A DNA stretch of 60,786 bases from a virus, in IMG/VR virus record IMGVR_UViG_3300034062_002901, positions 1 through 60,786 of that record; one strand, given 5' to 3'. The stretch's first letter is position 1. Each line of letters opens with the position of its first letter. Both the position numbers and the translations under genes were made by a program. The notes under the pieces were generated by a model that saw only the letters and a program-made list of their open reading frames with translations, was not told the origin of the DNA and did not search any database. Below are positions 12,053-21,839 of the stretch, piece after piece.

Positions 12053-15000
12053 ATGAAATACACTACTTTGTCAGATGACGACATGGACAATGTCCAAAAG
12101 TTTGCCTTTGGTGGCATTGCCAATCCTGCTCAAAGGGCGTTTCTGCGCGCATCGGATCGTGAGTATTTGGCCGAGCGCCAAGCGGAGCTGGACGCGTTTG
12201 AGGAGCAGCGCCAATCGTACAACACGGGTTTGGCCAAGTACCAAGAAGAGGTGTACAACCCTTACCAGCAGCAGTCCCAAGCGTACAACGCAGCGGCCCA
12301 GCAGTACAACACCGATGTGTACAACCCTTACCAGCAGCAGTACGGCGCGTATGAAAAAGCTGTGGCGGATTTTAACGCGGGGGATCGCACCTCTGACTAT
12401 GCGGGCCCGGCAGAGCCGACACTGGCAAGGCAGTTTGACATGCAAGCGCCCACGGCCCCGGGGTCCTTTGACATGGCAGCGCCTGTCCTGCCGTTCAAGG
12501 AAGAGGAGATTGTGGCCCGTCAGCAGCAAGCCGCAGAAACAGCGCGCAGGGATGCGGGCAACCGCGCCACTGCCCTTAACGTGGTCAGCAACCCGGATCA
12601 GTTTAACTTTGGATCAATGTCCATTGCCAATCGGTTTATGGCCGAAGGGGGCGAAGTGAAAAGAAAATCAGCCAAGGAAATGCTGATGGAGATGGCCGAG
12701 GGCGGGGAGGTTGGCATTGACAAGAACGAGCAAGCAAGGCGCGAGCAAACAGCGCGCGAGCAGGCAAGGTTTTTGGAGAGCGGACTATCCGCTGAGAAGT
12801 ACGCCAAGCAAGAGGAGGAGCGGGAGGAGAGCGTAAGGCTTGGCATTGCCGCGCGCGAGCAGGCAGCGGCTTGGGCGAGCGGAAAATCAGCCAAGGAAAT
12901 GTTGGCCCAGCTGCGAGAGGCCCAGCTTGCCAGTTTTCTTTCGCGAACAAAAGGAGGTGTAACAGTCCCTCTAAGCGAAAGCGAAGCGCACAAGGACAGT
13001 GCAAAGCGGGCTCAGTACGGCAGACAGGCCCGAAAGGAAGAGCTGGCAAGGCGCGAGCAAGGAAAAACAAATCCTGTAGCCCCGCCGGTAGCTCCACCGC
13101 CGGTAGCTCCACCGCCGGTAGCTCCACCGCCCGTAGCTCCGCCTGTAGCTCCACCGCTCGTAGCTCCGCCGGTAGCTCCACCGCCGGTAGCTCCACCGCC
13201 CGTAGCTCCGCCCGTAGCCCCGCCGGTAGCTCCACCGCCGGTAGCTCCGCCTCCTGAGGCCCCGATCTTTGCGCAGCCCGGCATCAGCCCTGGAACCACG
13301 GCCATCGGATCACCTGACATGCCGCTTGCCGGCGCGTTGAATACTTTGAACGCAATTGGCGCCAACCCTAACTTGTCGCCTACTATGCTGGGTGGTCAGC
13401 AAAACGCGGGGGTAATGACAGACCGTTTGGGCAACCTTATTTATTCTCCCGGAGCACCCCAAGCGGTACCGGCGGCATCGCCTATGCCCGACCCAATCTT
13501 TGCACGGCCCGTAATTAGCGCTCCCGGTGTAATAGGCTCTCAAGCGGAAATGTTGCCCGTGTCTGGCGGCACCGCTTCTGAAGACTTTTCCCAGTTAAAT
13601 GCGGTACCGGCGGCATCGCCTATGCCAGTGCTAAACCTAGCCAGCAACGTTAGCTCTCCTATTGCAGGGGCTCCCACTCCCTTGGGCAGCGCCCCAAGCA
13701 CCGCGCCTCGTGAACAAGGGGGCATGGCCAACGGCCCTGCGGCCCTTGGCATTAATGCCCAAGGCCCGGTTATTAATACCCAAGGCTTGGCCATGCCGAT
13801 GTTTAACAACTCGGGCTTGGGCGGTGCAGCGACAAATCCTCAGAGCTACTTTTCAATGTTCAACCCCGGCCCGCCCGGCATTAGCTTGGGAGCCACGGCC
13901 ATTGGATCGCCTGACATGCCTATGTACGGCGCGATGAACACGATGAACGCAATGGGCTCTAGCCCCAACTTGTCGCCCACTATGCTGGGCGGCCAGCAAA
14001 ACGCGGGCTTTATGACCGACCGTTTGGGCAACCGCATTTACTCTCCCGGTGCGCCTCTTTTGTACGGCTTTGCCAAGGGCGGCCTTGCTGACGCCACGGC
14101 CACGGCCAACGCCTACACCATGGAAGACGAGGAAGACGTGCCGGTTGACACAGACCCCGTAGGTTCGGCCAAAAAGATGCTGGCTGCAATAAAACCTTCA
14201 AAAAAGTCTGCTCCCTCGCCCATTGCCAAGAGCATTAAGAAGTCGGGCGGCGCAAGTGCCAGCAAGGAAATGGACATGGCCTACCAGCCCTTGTCCTCGG
14301 CCAAAGAACAAGTGCCCGAGCTTAGGGACTCGCGCTCTGCTAGGGCGCAGATGGAAGCCATGGCCGAGGCCTACAAGCTGCGTGCCCAAGCGGCGACGCA
14401 GCAGTCTAAGGGGTTTATACGCGACACGATGAACGCGCCTACTTTGGACAGACCCAACTTGGGCAAAAACACTTTGACAGCCAAGCGGTTTAACGAAGGG
14501 GGTGAAGTGGAGCTGACGCAAGAAGAGATTGACGCGGCGAGCAAGCCTGCGTTTGTGACGCCGAAGTCTGGCATAGGCCGCAAGGAAGGCCCGATCAGCC
14601 AAGCGTTGAAGTCGGGCGAGGCGTATGTGAACGTGGCCAAGGGCTTGACGGAAATGCCGTACAACTTGGCAGGCGCGCCTATGGATTTGGCGATGTTGGC
14701 AAGGCAGGGCTTAACGGGCCAGGCCCCGGCCGGCCAAGTAGGCACCAGCGACTACATCAAAAACAAGATGACTGAACTTGGCATTCGCCAAGCGCCACCT
14801 ACCGATCCGACGGCCAAGGGCTTTTACACTGCCGGCGATCTGTTGTCTAACTTGGTCAACCCCGCATCTGTGCCGCGCAAGGTGGGCCCGGCAATTGAAA
14901 AGGGTGTCAAGGCTGGCGCCACTGAGGTGGGCCGTCAGTTAGACCGTGCCATTATGGACAGCGCCGGTCCGTTGGCCGGTGTAGTGCCCGACGCCGCGCG

Positions 15001-16543
15001 CCCCATGTACGCGGTCCGCCCAACGGGCAGCACCATGCTTACGGGCCCCGTGGGTTTAAACAAAAACGTGAGTGAAGTTGACCAGCTGTTGCAAAGCGGT
15101 GTGAGCAATGCCAAAAGCGCTGCGGGTCAAAACGAGGGCCAGCAAAAACTCCTTGAAGATTTTTGGGGCAAGAAAGCCCGCAATTACTTTGAACGCCAAT
15201 TTGGCACGCCGGACGACCCAATTATGGAAGGCATCAAAGCAGGGACGCTCAAGGGCACAGCATTGTCTTCCGACTTAAAGGCAGGGTTCCCCGAGCACCT
15301 TATTGAGTCCATGTCACTTGGGAAAACGCGGTCAAAGGAGGGCGCTCGTTCAACCCCTGAGTTTGTGGGACCTGGCAAAGCTGAAACTCGGTTTTTTCCA
15401 AAACACCCCAGAGCAATCGAGGACTTTACACAGCGGTATGACACGGCCACGGGGCTTAGAGGCAACCTAATCACCACCAACCCTGCCGCAGCTGACCCAG
15501 ACTACAATTTAATTACCTCCGAAGGCCGGGCCATGGGCCGTGCAGCTTCGGAAGCTGCGGCAGACAAGATGCTCAACCAAGGCATGCGCCCTGAACTGAT
15601 CAACCCTGAGGTCGGTGTCACAACCCGTTCTGTTAAGGACCCTGAGCGCATCGTGAGTGACAACAGCACCCGTTCGGCCAAGGACCTGTACGAAGCCTTT
15701 GAGGAGTCCTCCGCTTACAACAAGCTGACGCCAGAGCAACAACTTGAGTGGGCTAACACTCAATATGGCAGTGGCCGTAGCGCGTTGAGGGGCATGCAAC
15801 CGCCGGAAATTGGGCCAAACTTGCTGGGCGAGAACGTGCGCACCGCCATTGAAAAGGGCGAGCCTGTGTACGACATCAATTACATGGGCAAAACCTTGCA
15901 GTCTTTGTTTAAGCCTGACAACATTAACGAGTACTTGGCCGGCCTGCCTCCCCGCGAGCTTGCCAACATTCGCTTTGAAGATGCAGTACGCGGCGGATTA
16001 AAGATTGGTGAAAAGCAGTTCAAAATGCAGGGATACGTTGACCGTATCAAATCGGGCAAACCTGTGGCAGACAACGTGTTTTCTGAGGGCGTAGGCAAGC
16101 CTCTAATACAATTTGGCGAGGGCTCAGGACTTGATGGGTTCGCTTGGAAGCGTATTGAAAAACGCGAGGCCACCATACCAGAAGGGGCGTATGTAGGCCA
16201 CTCCGTAGGCGGATATGAGACGGGTGGAGTAGGGTATACAACCGACAAGCGCAATGGCTTTAACACAGGCAAGTGGCAGGTATATACTCTACGTGACAAC
16301 AGAAATAGACCTGTCAACACAATTGAGGCAAAAATGCTTGATGAGGATACGCTTGTTGTAACGCAGATTAAGGGCAATGGCCGGGCTACGGGCAACACCG
16401 CTCCGGAAAAGTATGACGGAGCCGTTTTGAAGTTTCTTCAAGACTACTTAAAACCAGTAGCCATTGAAGAGTCGGACAGCCTCCTGACTCCTTTGTTGCA
16501 AAACTACAAAATAGAGCTTGGCGCATCGCCACGTGCTCGATAA
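12053..16543 (+). CDS. Giant repetitive virion protein between terminase and portal
   Basis: A 1496-residue protein. Residues 1-150 have a YNPYQQQ-rich region repeated twice. Residues 200-300 are charged helices with two MAEGGEV segments. About residues 341-400 consist of some thirteen VAPP/VAPPP units. A module of about 60 residues is duplicated (from about 410 and 609; each contains NLSPTMLGGQQNAG). The C-terminal third (about 1000-1496) is non-repetitive and globular, with a VVTQIKGNGRATGN element near the end. No catalytic motif is clear. Its position between terminase and portal and its modular make-up suggest an ejected or head-internal protein; the function is unproven. Confidence 0.8.
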   Translation: MKYTTLSDDDMDNVQKFAFGGIANPAQRAFLRASDREYLAERQAELDAFEEQRQSYNTGLAKYQEEVYNPYQQQSQAYNAAAQQYNTDVYNPYQQQYGAYEKAVADFNAGDRTSDYAGPAEPTLARQFDMQAPTAPGSFDMAAPVLPFKEEEIVARQQQAAETARRDAGNRATALNVVSNPDQFNFGSMSIANRFMAEGGEVKRKSAKEMLMEMAEGGEVGIDKNEQARREQTAREQARFLESGLSAEKYAKQEEEREESVRLGIAAREQAAAWASGKSAKEMLAQLREAQLASFLSRTKGGVTVPLSESEAHKDSAKRAQYGRQARKEELARREQGKTNPVAPPVAPPPVAPPPVAPPPVAPPVAPPLVAPPVAPPPVAPPPVAPPVAPPVAPPPVAPPPEAPIFAQPGISPGTTAIGSPDMPLAGALNTLNAIGANPNLSPTMLGGQQNAGVMTDRLGNLIYSPGAPQAVPAASPMPDPIFARPVISAPGVIGSQAEMLPVSGGTASEDFSQLNAVPAASPMPVLNLASNVSSPIAGAPTPLGSAPSTAPREQGGMANGPAALGINAQGPVINTQGLAMPMFNNSGLGGAATNPQSYFSMFNPGPPGISLGATAIGSPDMPMYGAMNTMNAMGSSPNLSPTMLGGQQNAGFMTDRLGNRIYSPGAPLLYGFAKGGLADATATANAYTMEDEEDVPVDTDPVGSAKKMLAAIKPSKKSAPSPIAKSIKKSGGASASKEMDMAYQPLSSAKEQVPELRDSRSARAQMEAMAEAYKLRAQAATQQSKGFIRDTMNAPTLDRPNLGKNTLTAKRFNEGGEVELTQEEIDAASKPAFVTPKSGIGRKEGPISQALKSGEAYVNVAKGLTEMPYNLAGAPMDLAMLARQGLTGQAPAGQVGTSDYIKNKMTELGIRQAPPTDPTAKGFYTAGDLLSNLVNPASVPRKVGPAIEKGVKAGATEVGRQLDRAIMDSAGPLAGVVPDAARPMYAVRPTGSTMLTGPVGLNKNVSEVDQLLQSGVSNAKSAAGQNEGQQKLLEDFWGKKARNYFERQFGTPDDPIMEGIKAGTLKGTALSSDLKAGFPEHLIESMSLGKTRSKEGARSTPEFVGPGKAETRFFPKHPRAIEDFTQRYDTATGLRGNLITTNPAAADPDYNLITSEGRAMGRAASEAAADKMLNQGMRPELINPEVGVTTRSVKDPERIVSDNSTRSAKDLYEAFEESSAYNKLTPEQQLEWANTQYGSGRSALRGMQPPEIGPNLLGENVRTAIEKGEPVYDINYMGKTLQSLFKPDNINEYLAGLPPRELANIRFEDAVRGGLKIGEKQFKMQGYVDRIKSGKPVADNVFSEGVGKPLIQFGEGSGLDGFAWKRIEKREATIPEGAYVGHSVGGYETGGVGYTTDKRNGFNTGKWQVYTLRDNRNRPVNTIEAKMLDEDTLVVTQIKGNGRATGNTAPEKYDGAVLKFLQDYLKPVAIEESDSLLTPLLQNYKIELGASPRAR
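13076..13257 (+). repeat. Proline-rich tandem repeat (VAPP/VAPPP)
   Basis: About thirteen units of 15 bases (GTAGCTCCACCGCCG) or 12 bases lie in frame in the giant protein gene and encode VAPPP and VAPP. Mixed unit lengths keep the frame, so copy number can vary without frameshift. It forms a rigid polyproline spacer between a helical part and the repeated modules. Confidence 0.85.
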
Positions 16544-16552
16544 GGAACACAC

Positions 16553-18883
16553 ATGGCAATCGAAAAAGCAATGAACCGGATGCCCACCCTTGAGGTGGTA
16601 ATAGGCGGCGGCATCCCAGGACCCCAGTCAGACATTGAAATTATTATTGAAGAGGACGGTGGGGCCGTCGTGGAGATGGGTGAACAAGACGCCGAGGAGG
16701 TGGACTTTTACGCCAACTTAGCAGAGGTCATTGACCCAGATGACACGGCCATAATGGGCTTGGACGTTGCCGCTTTGTTTGAGGCCGATAAGGGCTCACG
16801 CTCCGATTGGGAGCAGATGTACGCTAAAGGCCTTGATCTGCTCGGCTTGCGCATTGAAGAGCGCACCAAGCCCTTTCGTGGAGCCTCTGGCGCTACGCAT
16901 CCAATGCTCACTGAGGCCATCATTCAGTTCCAAGCACAGGCTTTCAAAGAACTAATGCCGGCTGGGGGCCCTGTCCGCACGCAGATTATGGGCAAAGAGA
17001 CGGTGGAAAAGTTCCAGCAGGCCGGCCGTGTGCAGGATTTTATGAACTACCAGATCACCACGGTGATGGAAGAGTACACGCCTGAGTTTGACCAGCAGCT
17101 TTTTTACACGGGCTACGGCGGTTCGACCTTTAAAAAGGTCTACTACGACTTTCAACTAGGCCGCATGGTGTCCAAATTGTGCCTAGCCGACGATGTTTAC
17201 ATCCCCTACAACGGCTCAAGCGTCGTGTCCCAGTGCCCACGGCTCACGCACCGTATTGCGATGGACTCAAACGAGTACCGCAAGCGTGCTTTGGCGGGCG
17301 AATACCTTGACCTTCCGGTTGAAACGTATGCCGCGCCGTCAGACCCGGGCCACATCCAGTCTGCAATTGACAAAATTACCGGGATTCAACCCACAACCAA
17401 CGAAGGCGAAGTGTTTTTGTTGGAGCAAATGGTTGATTTAGACCTTCCAGGCTTTGAAGACAAAGACGAAAAGGGTGCCCCAACCGGGATCAAGCTGCCA
17501 TACGTAGTGACTTTGGTCGAAGACAGCCTAAAAGTGGTTGGAATTCGCCGAAATTGGAAAGAAGACGACAAAAAGAAGAACCGTCGCAACTACTACATTC
17601 ACTATGTGTTGGTTGAGGGCCCGGGGGCATATGGTTTGGGTTTTGTGCACTTAATTGGGGGCCTTAGCAGGGCTGCAACCAGCGCTTTGCGTCAGTTAAT
17701 CGACGCTGGTACGCTTGCAAACCTGCCCGCAGGCTTTAAAGCCAAAGGAGCACGGATCGCGGACGACTCTACGCCGATCCAACCGGGTGAATGGCGCGAC
17801 ATTGACGCCGGTGGAGCCGAGCTGGCCGGGTCCTTGATGCCTTTGCCGTACAAAGAGCCAAGCCAGACCTTGTTCGGCCTGCTAGGCTTTCTTGTAGACG
17901 CCGGAAAACGGTTGTCGAGCACTGCCGACATGCAGATTGGCGACGGCAACCAGTACGCGCAGGTCGGAACGACTTTGGCGCTGTTGGAGCGGGGCTCCAT
18001 GGTCATGTCTTCCATCCACAAGCGCTTGCACTACGCCCAGACTTTGGAGTTCCGCCTCCTGTTTGAAGGCTTTGGCGAATACTTGGACGACGAGTACCCC
18101 TATGAGGTCCCTGGCGCGAGCCGCAAGATCAAGAAGGCTGACTTCAACACCATGGTGTCGGTGCAGCCTGTGGCTGACCCCAACATCTTTAGCTCCGCGC
18201 AACGCATTCAGTTGGCCCAAATGCAATTGCAGCTGGCCCAAAGCGCTCCGCAGATGCACAACATGTATGAGGCCTACTACCGCATGTATGCGGCCTTAAA
18301 TGTGCGGGACATTGACGGCGTGCTGCTGCCTCAAAACACCAACATGCCTCGCGACCCTGCGTCCGAGAACAGTGACGTGCTTAACAGCATGAAGCTCAAG
18401 GCCTTTGCTGGCCAGCAGCACGACGCCCACATTGCAACCCACCTGATGATGGGCATGTCGCCCCTCGTCCAATCCCTTCCTGCTGCTGCGGGAGAGCTGC
18501 AAAAACACATCTTAGACCACGTTCGTCTTAAGGCGGAAGAAGACGTCGAAGCCGACCTGTTCAAGTCCTACGGTACCGATCCGGATAGGCTGATTTCGCT
18601 GATCCAAAAGGAGGGCATGATTGCCTTGCGCATTGCAAACAACCTGCAGGAAGTTCGCGACCTGCAGGACAGTTTGGCGGGAGGGGAAGAAGGCCCTGAC
18701 CCCTTGATTAAACTTAAGGAAGCTGAAATCCAACAACGAGCCAAGAACGACGAGGCTAAGATTGCCTTAGACCAGCAGAAGCTGGCCTTGGATCAGCAAA
18801 AGCAACAGTCGACCCTTCAATTCAACCAGCAAAAGTTGCAACTGCAACAGGCCAAACAAACAGGAGGCCGCGATGCCGCGTAA
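16553..18883 (+). CDS. Portal protein (P22-type head-tail connector)
   Basis: A 776-residue portal, the dodecameric ring at the capsid vertex for DNA entry and exit. The length and order fit large podovirus portals: an acidic N terminus, a conserved FRGASGATHPMLTEAI region around residue 110, a FKELMPAGGPVRTQI segment, long central domains, and a long Gln-rich helix at the C terminus (about 720-770: QQKLALDQQKQQSTLQFNQQ), which would be the barrel reaching into the capsid. The start is nine bases after the upstream stop with AAGGA. The 57-residue gene that follows overlaps its 3' end by 11 bases. Confidence 0.92.
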   Translation: MAIEKAMNRMPTLEVVIGGGIPGPQSDIEIIIEEDGGAVVEMGEQDAEEVDFYANLAEVIDPDDTAIMGLDVAALFEADKGSRSDWEQMYAKGLDLLGLRIEERTKPFRGASGATHPMLTEAIIQFQAQAFKELMPAGGPVRTQIMGKETVEKFQQAGRVQDFMNYQITTVMEEYTPEFDQQLFYTGYGGSTFKKVYYDFQLGRMVSKLCLADDVYIPYNGSSVVSQCPRLTHRIAMDSNEYRKRALAGEYLDLPVETYAAPSDPGHIQSAIDKITGIQPTTNEGEVFLLEQMVDLDLPGFEDKDEKGAPTGIKLPYVVTLVEDSLKVVGIRRNWKEDDKKKNRRNYYIHYVLVEGPGAYGLGFVHLIGGLSRAATSALRQLIDAGTLANLPAGFKAKGARIADDSTPIQPGEWRDIDAGGAELAGSLMPLPYKEPSQTLFGLLGFLVDAGKRLSSTADMQIGDGNQYAQVGTTLALLERGSMVMSSIHKRLHYAQTLEFRLLFEGFGEYLDDEYPYEVPGASRKIKKADFNTMVSVQPVADPNIFSSAQRIQLAQMQLQLAQSAPQMHNMYEAYYRMYAALNVRDIDGVLLPQNTNMPRDPASENSDVLNSMKLKAFAGQQHDAHIATHLMMGMSPLVQSLPAAAGELQKHILDHVRLKAEEDVEADLFKSYGTDPDRLISLIQKEGMIALRIANNLQEVRDLQDSLAGGEEGPDPLIKLKEAEIQQRAKNDEAKIALDQQKLALDQQKQQSTLQFNQQKLQLQQAKQTGGRDAA

Positions 18884-19046
18884 GAAAGGTTCTAGTAAGC
18901 CAAAAACCGTGTCCTTTGCTTCTTCCAAAAAGAGCAAGACTAAAGAAACAACCGGCAAAGGGGTTTTAAAACCTTCGAAAGGGGTTCAGGGCCCTTTTAT
19001 GGAAATAAAAAAACGCGATGCCAACCAGTTAACTAAGATATACTAA
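18873..19046 (+). CDS. Small lysine-rich protein
   Basis: A 57-residue, very basic protein (MPRKKGSSKPK, then SSKKSKTKETTGKG, ending RDANQLTKIY). It overlaps the 3' end of the portal gene by 11 bases and has a clear GGAGG eight bases before the ATG. It is too short for usual gene calling. The composition suits DNA or RNA contact. It may belong with the other small basic proteins of this genome (24121, 24621, 24847, 37262, 37450). Confidence 0.7.
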   Translation: MPRKKGSSKPKTVSFASSKKSKTKETTGKGVLKPSKGVQGPFMEIKKRDANQLTKIY

Positions 19047-19093
19047 ACTGTCAGTGAGTGCTATCAGACGGAGCCTTGTACCGTCTGCTTTTC

Positions 19094-19309
19094 ATGGAAA
19101 CCACCATGCTTGAATTTGCAGAAGCAGTTCTGAGGGAAATCAGGAAACTTCAGGATCAATCCAGACAGATTGTCCTGAACGGAACCATTACAGATATGGA
19201 GCGTTATCGCTACATGATGGGTCGCCTTGAGGGTTTGAGGATGGTTGAAGACTCCGTGAAAGATTTGCTTAAAAAAGTCACGGACGATGCCGACGATTTT
19301 CTCAAATGA
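19094..19309 (+). CDS. Hypothetical small helical protein
   Basis: A 71-residue acidic helical protein if started at ATG 19094 (METTMLEFAEAVLREI); a GTG at 19058 would add twelve residues, and ATG 19106 is also possible. None has a good ribosome site. The ending RLEGLRMVEDSVKDLLKKV is the kind of helix common in small proteins next to phage portals. The function is unknown; it may be a head-completion or assembly factor by position. Confidence 0.7.
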   Translation: METTMLEFAEAVLREIRKLQDQSRQIVLNGTITDMERYRYMMGRLEGLRMVEDSVKDLLKKVTDDADDFLK

Positions 19310-19319
19310 AAGGTAACTA

Positions 19320-19793
19320 ATGGAAACCGTAGCTATCCCTGAAATTAACATGACCGCCTTAGAGCGTAAATGGGCCGAGGAGGCAGCCAACAAACCGCCG
19401 GCCTTGGACGACGCTTATACAGAGCTGGGTTTTGACCCAGAAAAACTTGACCAAGCGGTCATTGACACCATTCCCCAGCCCAGTGGGTGGCGCATTGCCA
19501 TCCTTCCCTACCGTGGCGCCGAGAAAAGCAAGGGCGGCATCGTCTTGGCTGAAGAAACTCAGCGCAGAAGTCAGCTTGGCACAGTGTGCGGCTACGTCTT
19601 AAAGGTAGGGTCCTTGGCCTACGCCGATCAATCCAAATTTCCCGCCGGCGCTTGGTGCAAGCAGGGTGATTGGGTTATCTTTGGCCGTTACGCTGGAGCA
19701 CGCATCCCAATCGACGGAGGTGAGATTCGTCTCATTAACGACGACGAGGTACTTGGAGTGGTGAATAGCCCAGAAGACATTCTGCACATGTAA
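19320..19793 (+). CDS. GroES-like co-chaperonin
   Basis: A 157-residue protein with a Cpn10-like core at about residues 55-150: PQPSGWRIAILPY, then KSKGGIVLAEET (the mobile-loop position is the RRSQLG stretch), VLKVGSLAY, GDWVIFGRYAGARI, and INDDEVLGVV. Like phage T4 gp31 it would partner host GroEL to fold the capsid protein, though this is inferred. It lies directly between portal and scaffold genes, consistent with a head-assembly role. It is longer than bacterial GroES by an N-terminal extension of about 50 residues. Confidence 0.85.
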   Translation: METVAIPEINMTALERKWAEEAANKPPALDDAYTELGFDPEKLDQAVIDTIPQPSGWRIAILPYRGAEKSKGGIVLAEETQRRSQLGTVCGYVLKVGSLAYADQSKFPAGAWCKQGDWVIFGRYAGARIPIDGGEIRLINDDEVLGVVNSPEDILHM

Positions 19794-19805
19794 AGGAGCA
19801 ATGAC

Positions 19806-20732
19806 ATGAATGAGCAACTTGAATTTAAGGTAGGGGAGGACGAGAGTCCGGCCACCGTATCAATTGGGGAGGACGGCGCTGCTGAAGTGCTGGACAAGCC
19901 CCAAGACCCGCAGGTAGAGACGTCTTCACAGTCGCCTTCTACCAGTGAGTTGGATCAGTACAGCGATGGCGTCAAAAAACGCATTGACAAGCTGACCGCT
20001 CGCCTGCGCGAGACCCAGCGCCGCGAGCAAGCCGCCTTAGAGTACGCCAAGAGCGTGCAGGCCCGGTCAAACCAGCTTGAGCAGCAGTTTATGAGCGCAG
20101 ACTCTGCCCGCTTAGGCGAGGCCAACGGCCGCGTGCAGACGCAAGTTGTAGCGCTAAAACAGATTATTCGCAAGGCACGTGAAGAAGGCGACATTGACAC
20201 AGAGACAGAAGCGCAGCAGCGCCTGACTTCGTTGGCCATGGAGCAGAACCAAATTAGTCAAGCTTCGCAGCAACGCGAACAACAAGCGCAGCAGTGGGCA
20301 TACCAGCAGCAAGTCAACGCGCAGCAAGCTGCAGCCCAGCCACAGGCACAAGTACAGCAGGAAATTGACCCACGGGCTGAGGATTGGGCCGAACAAAATT
20401 CTTGGTATGGACGAGACACTGCAATGACGCACGCTGCGTGGGGAATTCATCGCCAGTTAATTCAAGTCGAGGGATTTGACCCAAACAGCGAAGCGTACTA
20501 TGATGAGCTTAATAATCGTCTGAAACAGACTTTCCCTCAGAAACTGGGTGGCAGTTCGTATCAGGCGCAAACTAACAGGTCCACCAGGCCCGTGCAGACG
20601 GTGGCACCTGCATCCCGATCTTCGGGTATTAACAATGCACGCCGCACTGTCAGGTTGACCCCAAGTCAAGTTGCAATTGCCAAAAAGCTAGGCGTTCCTA
20701 TTGAGGAATACGCTAAATACGTGAAGGATTAA
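19806..20732 (+). CDS. Scaffold protein
   Basis: A 308-residue, highly polar protein: acidic N terminus (residues 1-60), long helical Arg/Gln/Glu region (about 55-170) with runs such as QREQQAQQWAYQQQ, and a basic C-terminal segment (RRTVRLTPSQVAIAKKL). Capsid scaffolds of podoviruses have this acidic-to-helical-to-basic layout, with the basic end binding the capsid shell. It is placed just before the capsid genes. The assignment is by composition and position rather than by a motif. Confidence 0.78.
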   Translation: MNEQLEFKVGEDESPATVSIGEDGAAEVLDKPQDPQVETSSQSPSTSELDQYSDGVKKRIDKLTARLRETQRREQAALEYAKSVQARSNQLEQQFMSADSARLGEANGRVQTQVVALKQIIRKAREEGDIDTETEAQQRLTSLAMEQNQISQASQQREQQAQQWAYQQQVNAQQAAAQPQAQVQQEIDPRAEDWAEQNSWYGRDTAMTHAAWGIHRQLIQVEGFDPNSEAYYDELNNRLKQTFPQKLGGSSYQAQTNRSTRPVQTVAPASRSSGINNARRTVRLTPSQVAIAKKLGVPIEEYAKYVKD

Positions 20733-20735
20733 GCC

Positions 20736-21215
20736 ATGACTGACGTTAAGATTCCAACTCTCAATCGCTCCACCCGTGGGTCCGAATCCCGCGACACGGA
20801 TGCGCGACGTAAGCCTTGGGCTCCACCTTCGCGTCTGGACGCGCCACCCGCGCCTCCGGGATACAAACACCGTTGGATTCGGGCTGAAGCTGGGGGTATT
20901 GATGACCGCACGAACATTGCAGGCAAGCTCCGTGAGGGGTATGAGCTGGTTCGTGGGGACGAGTACCCCGACTATCACGTCCCAACAATAGACGATGGCC
21001 GACATGCTGGCGTTATCAGCGTGGGAGGTCTTCTTCTAGCACGTATTCCGGAAGAAACGGTTGAAGAGCGCAAGGCGTATTACCAACGTAGAGCAAGCGA
21101 CCAATTGCAGGCTGCGGATAACGAACTAATGAAGGCCAATGCTCACAACAGCATGACCATTCAGCGTCCGACTCGTCAGTCCCGCGTATCCTTCGGCGGC
21201 TCTAACAAGGGCTAA
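20736..21215 (+). CDS. Conserved head-region protein, function unknown
   Basis: A 159-residue protein with an Arg/Pro-rich, probably flexible N terminus (DTDARRKPWAPPSRL), a central GYKHRWIRAEAGGIDDRTN and a helix at the C-terminal half (EERKAYYQRRASDQLQAADN). Similar proteins occur between scaffold and capsid genes in related environmental phages. No enzymatic motif is visible. The start is four bases after the scaffold stop. Confidence 0.8.
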   Translation: MTDVKIPTLNRSTRGSESRDTDARRKPWAPPSRLDAPPAPPGYKHRWIRAEAGGIDDRTNIAGKLREGYELVRGDEYPDYHVPTIDDGRHAGVISVGGLLLARIPEETVEERKAYYQRRASDQLQAADNELMKANAHNSMTIQRPTRQSRVSFGGSNKG

Positions 21216-21243
21216 CGAATCCCTCTTTTTTAAGGAATAACAA

Positions 21244-21822
21244 ATGGCGAACATCGATAAAGCCTTTGGTCTGCGCCCTATCGGTAACCTTTCTGCTACT
21301 GGTGCCCAGAAGCAGTACGGCTACGAGATTGAGGACAACCAAAATGGCGCAATTTTTCAAGGTGACCTAGTTACCATCGTAGGAGGCTATGTTGTTAAAT
21401 TTGCTCCGGGCACGCATGCTGCAGCCTTGGGCGTTTTTAACGGCTGCCAGTACATCGACCCTACCAGTGGCAAGCCCACGTTCAAGAACTTCTACCCAGG
21501 TTCTGTCAACATCACTTCGGGCAAAATTCAAGCCGATGTGCTCGACGACCCTAGTCAGTTGTTTCTTATCCAAGCAGACGAGGACATTGTGCAAGCTGAC
21601 ATTGGCAAAAACGCCGATGTCGTTGGCTCAGGCGGTAGCACCGTAACAGGTGTTTCCTCGATGGAACTCGACTCCTCCACCATCGCAGATACAGCAGCGC
21701 TGAACCTGAAGATTGTGGGCTTGTATAACGTCCCGGGCAACGCGTTAGGCAACTTTGCAGTTGTCGTTGTGAAAATCAACGAGCATCTGTACGGCAGCAC
21801 TGGCGTCAAGGCCGTGACCTAA
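21244..21822 (+). CDS. Probable capsid decoration/head protein
   Basis: A 192-residue, beta-rich protein (ANIDKAFGLRPIGN at the start, then repeated strands and Gly turns). This N terminus and the location directly before the major capsid gene are typical of head decoration or minor capsid proteins in this phage type. No motif identifies a partner. It has a ribosome site (AAGGAATAAC) and a spacing of 18 bases to the capsid gene. Confidence 0.78.
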   Translation: MANIDKAFGLRPIGNLSATGAQKQYGYEIEDNQNGAIFQGDLVTIVGGYVVKFAPGTHAAALGVFNGCQYIDPTSGKPTFKNFYPGSVNITSGKIQADVLDDPSQLFLIQADEDIVQADIGKNADVVGSGGSTVTGVSSMELDSSTIADTAALNLKIVGLYNVPGNALGNFAVVVVKINEHLYGSTGVKAVT

Positions 21823-21839
21823 TTTAAAGGAACTAAAAA

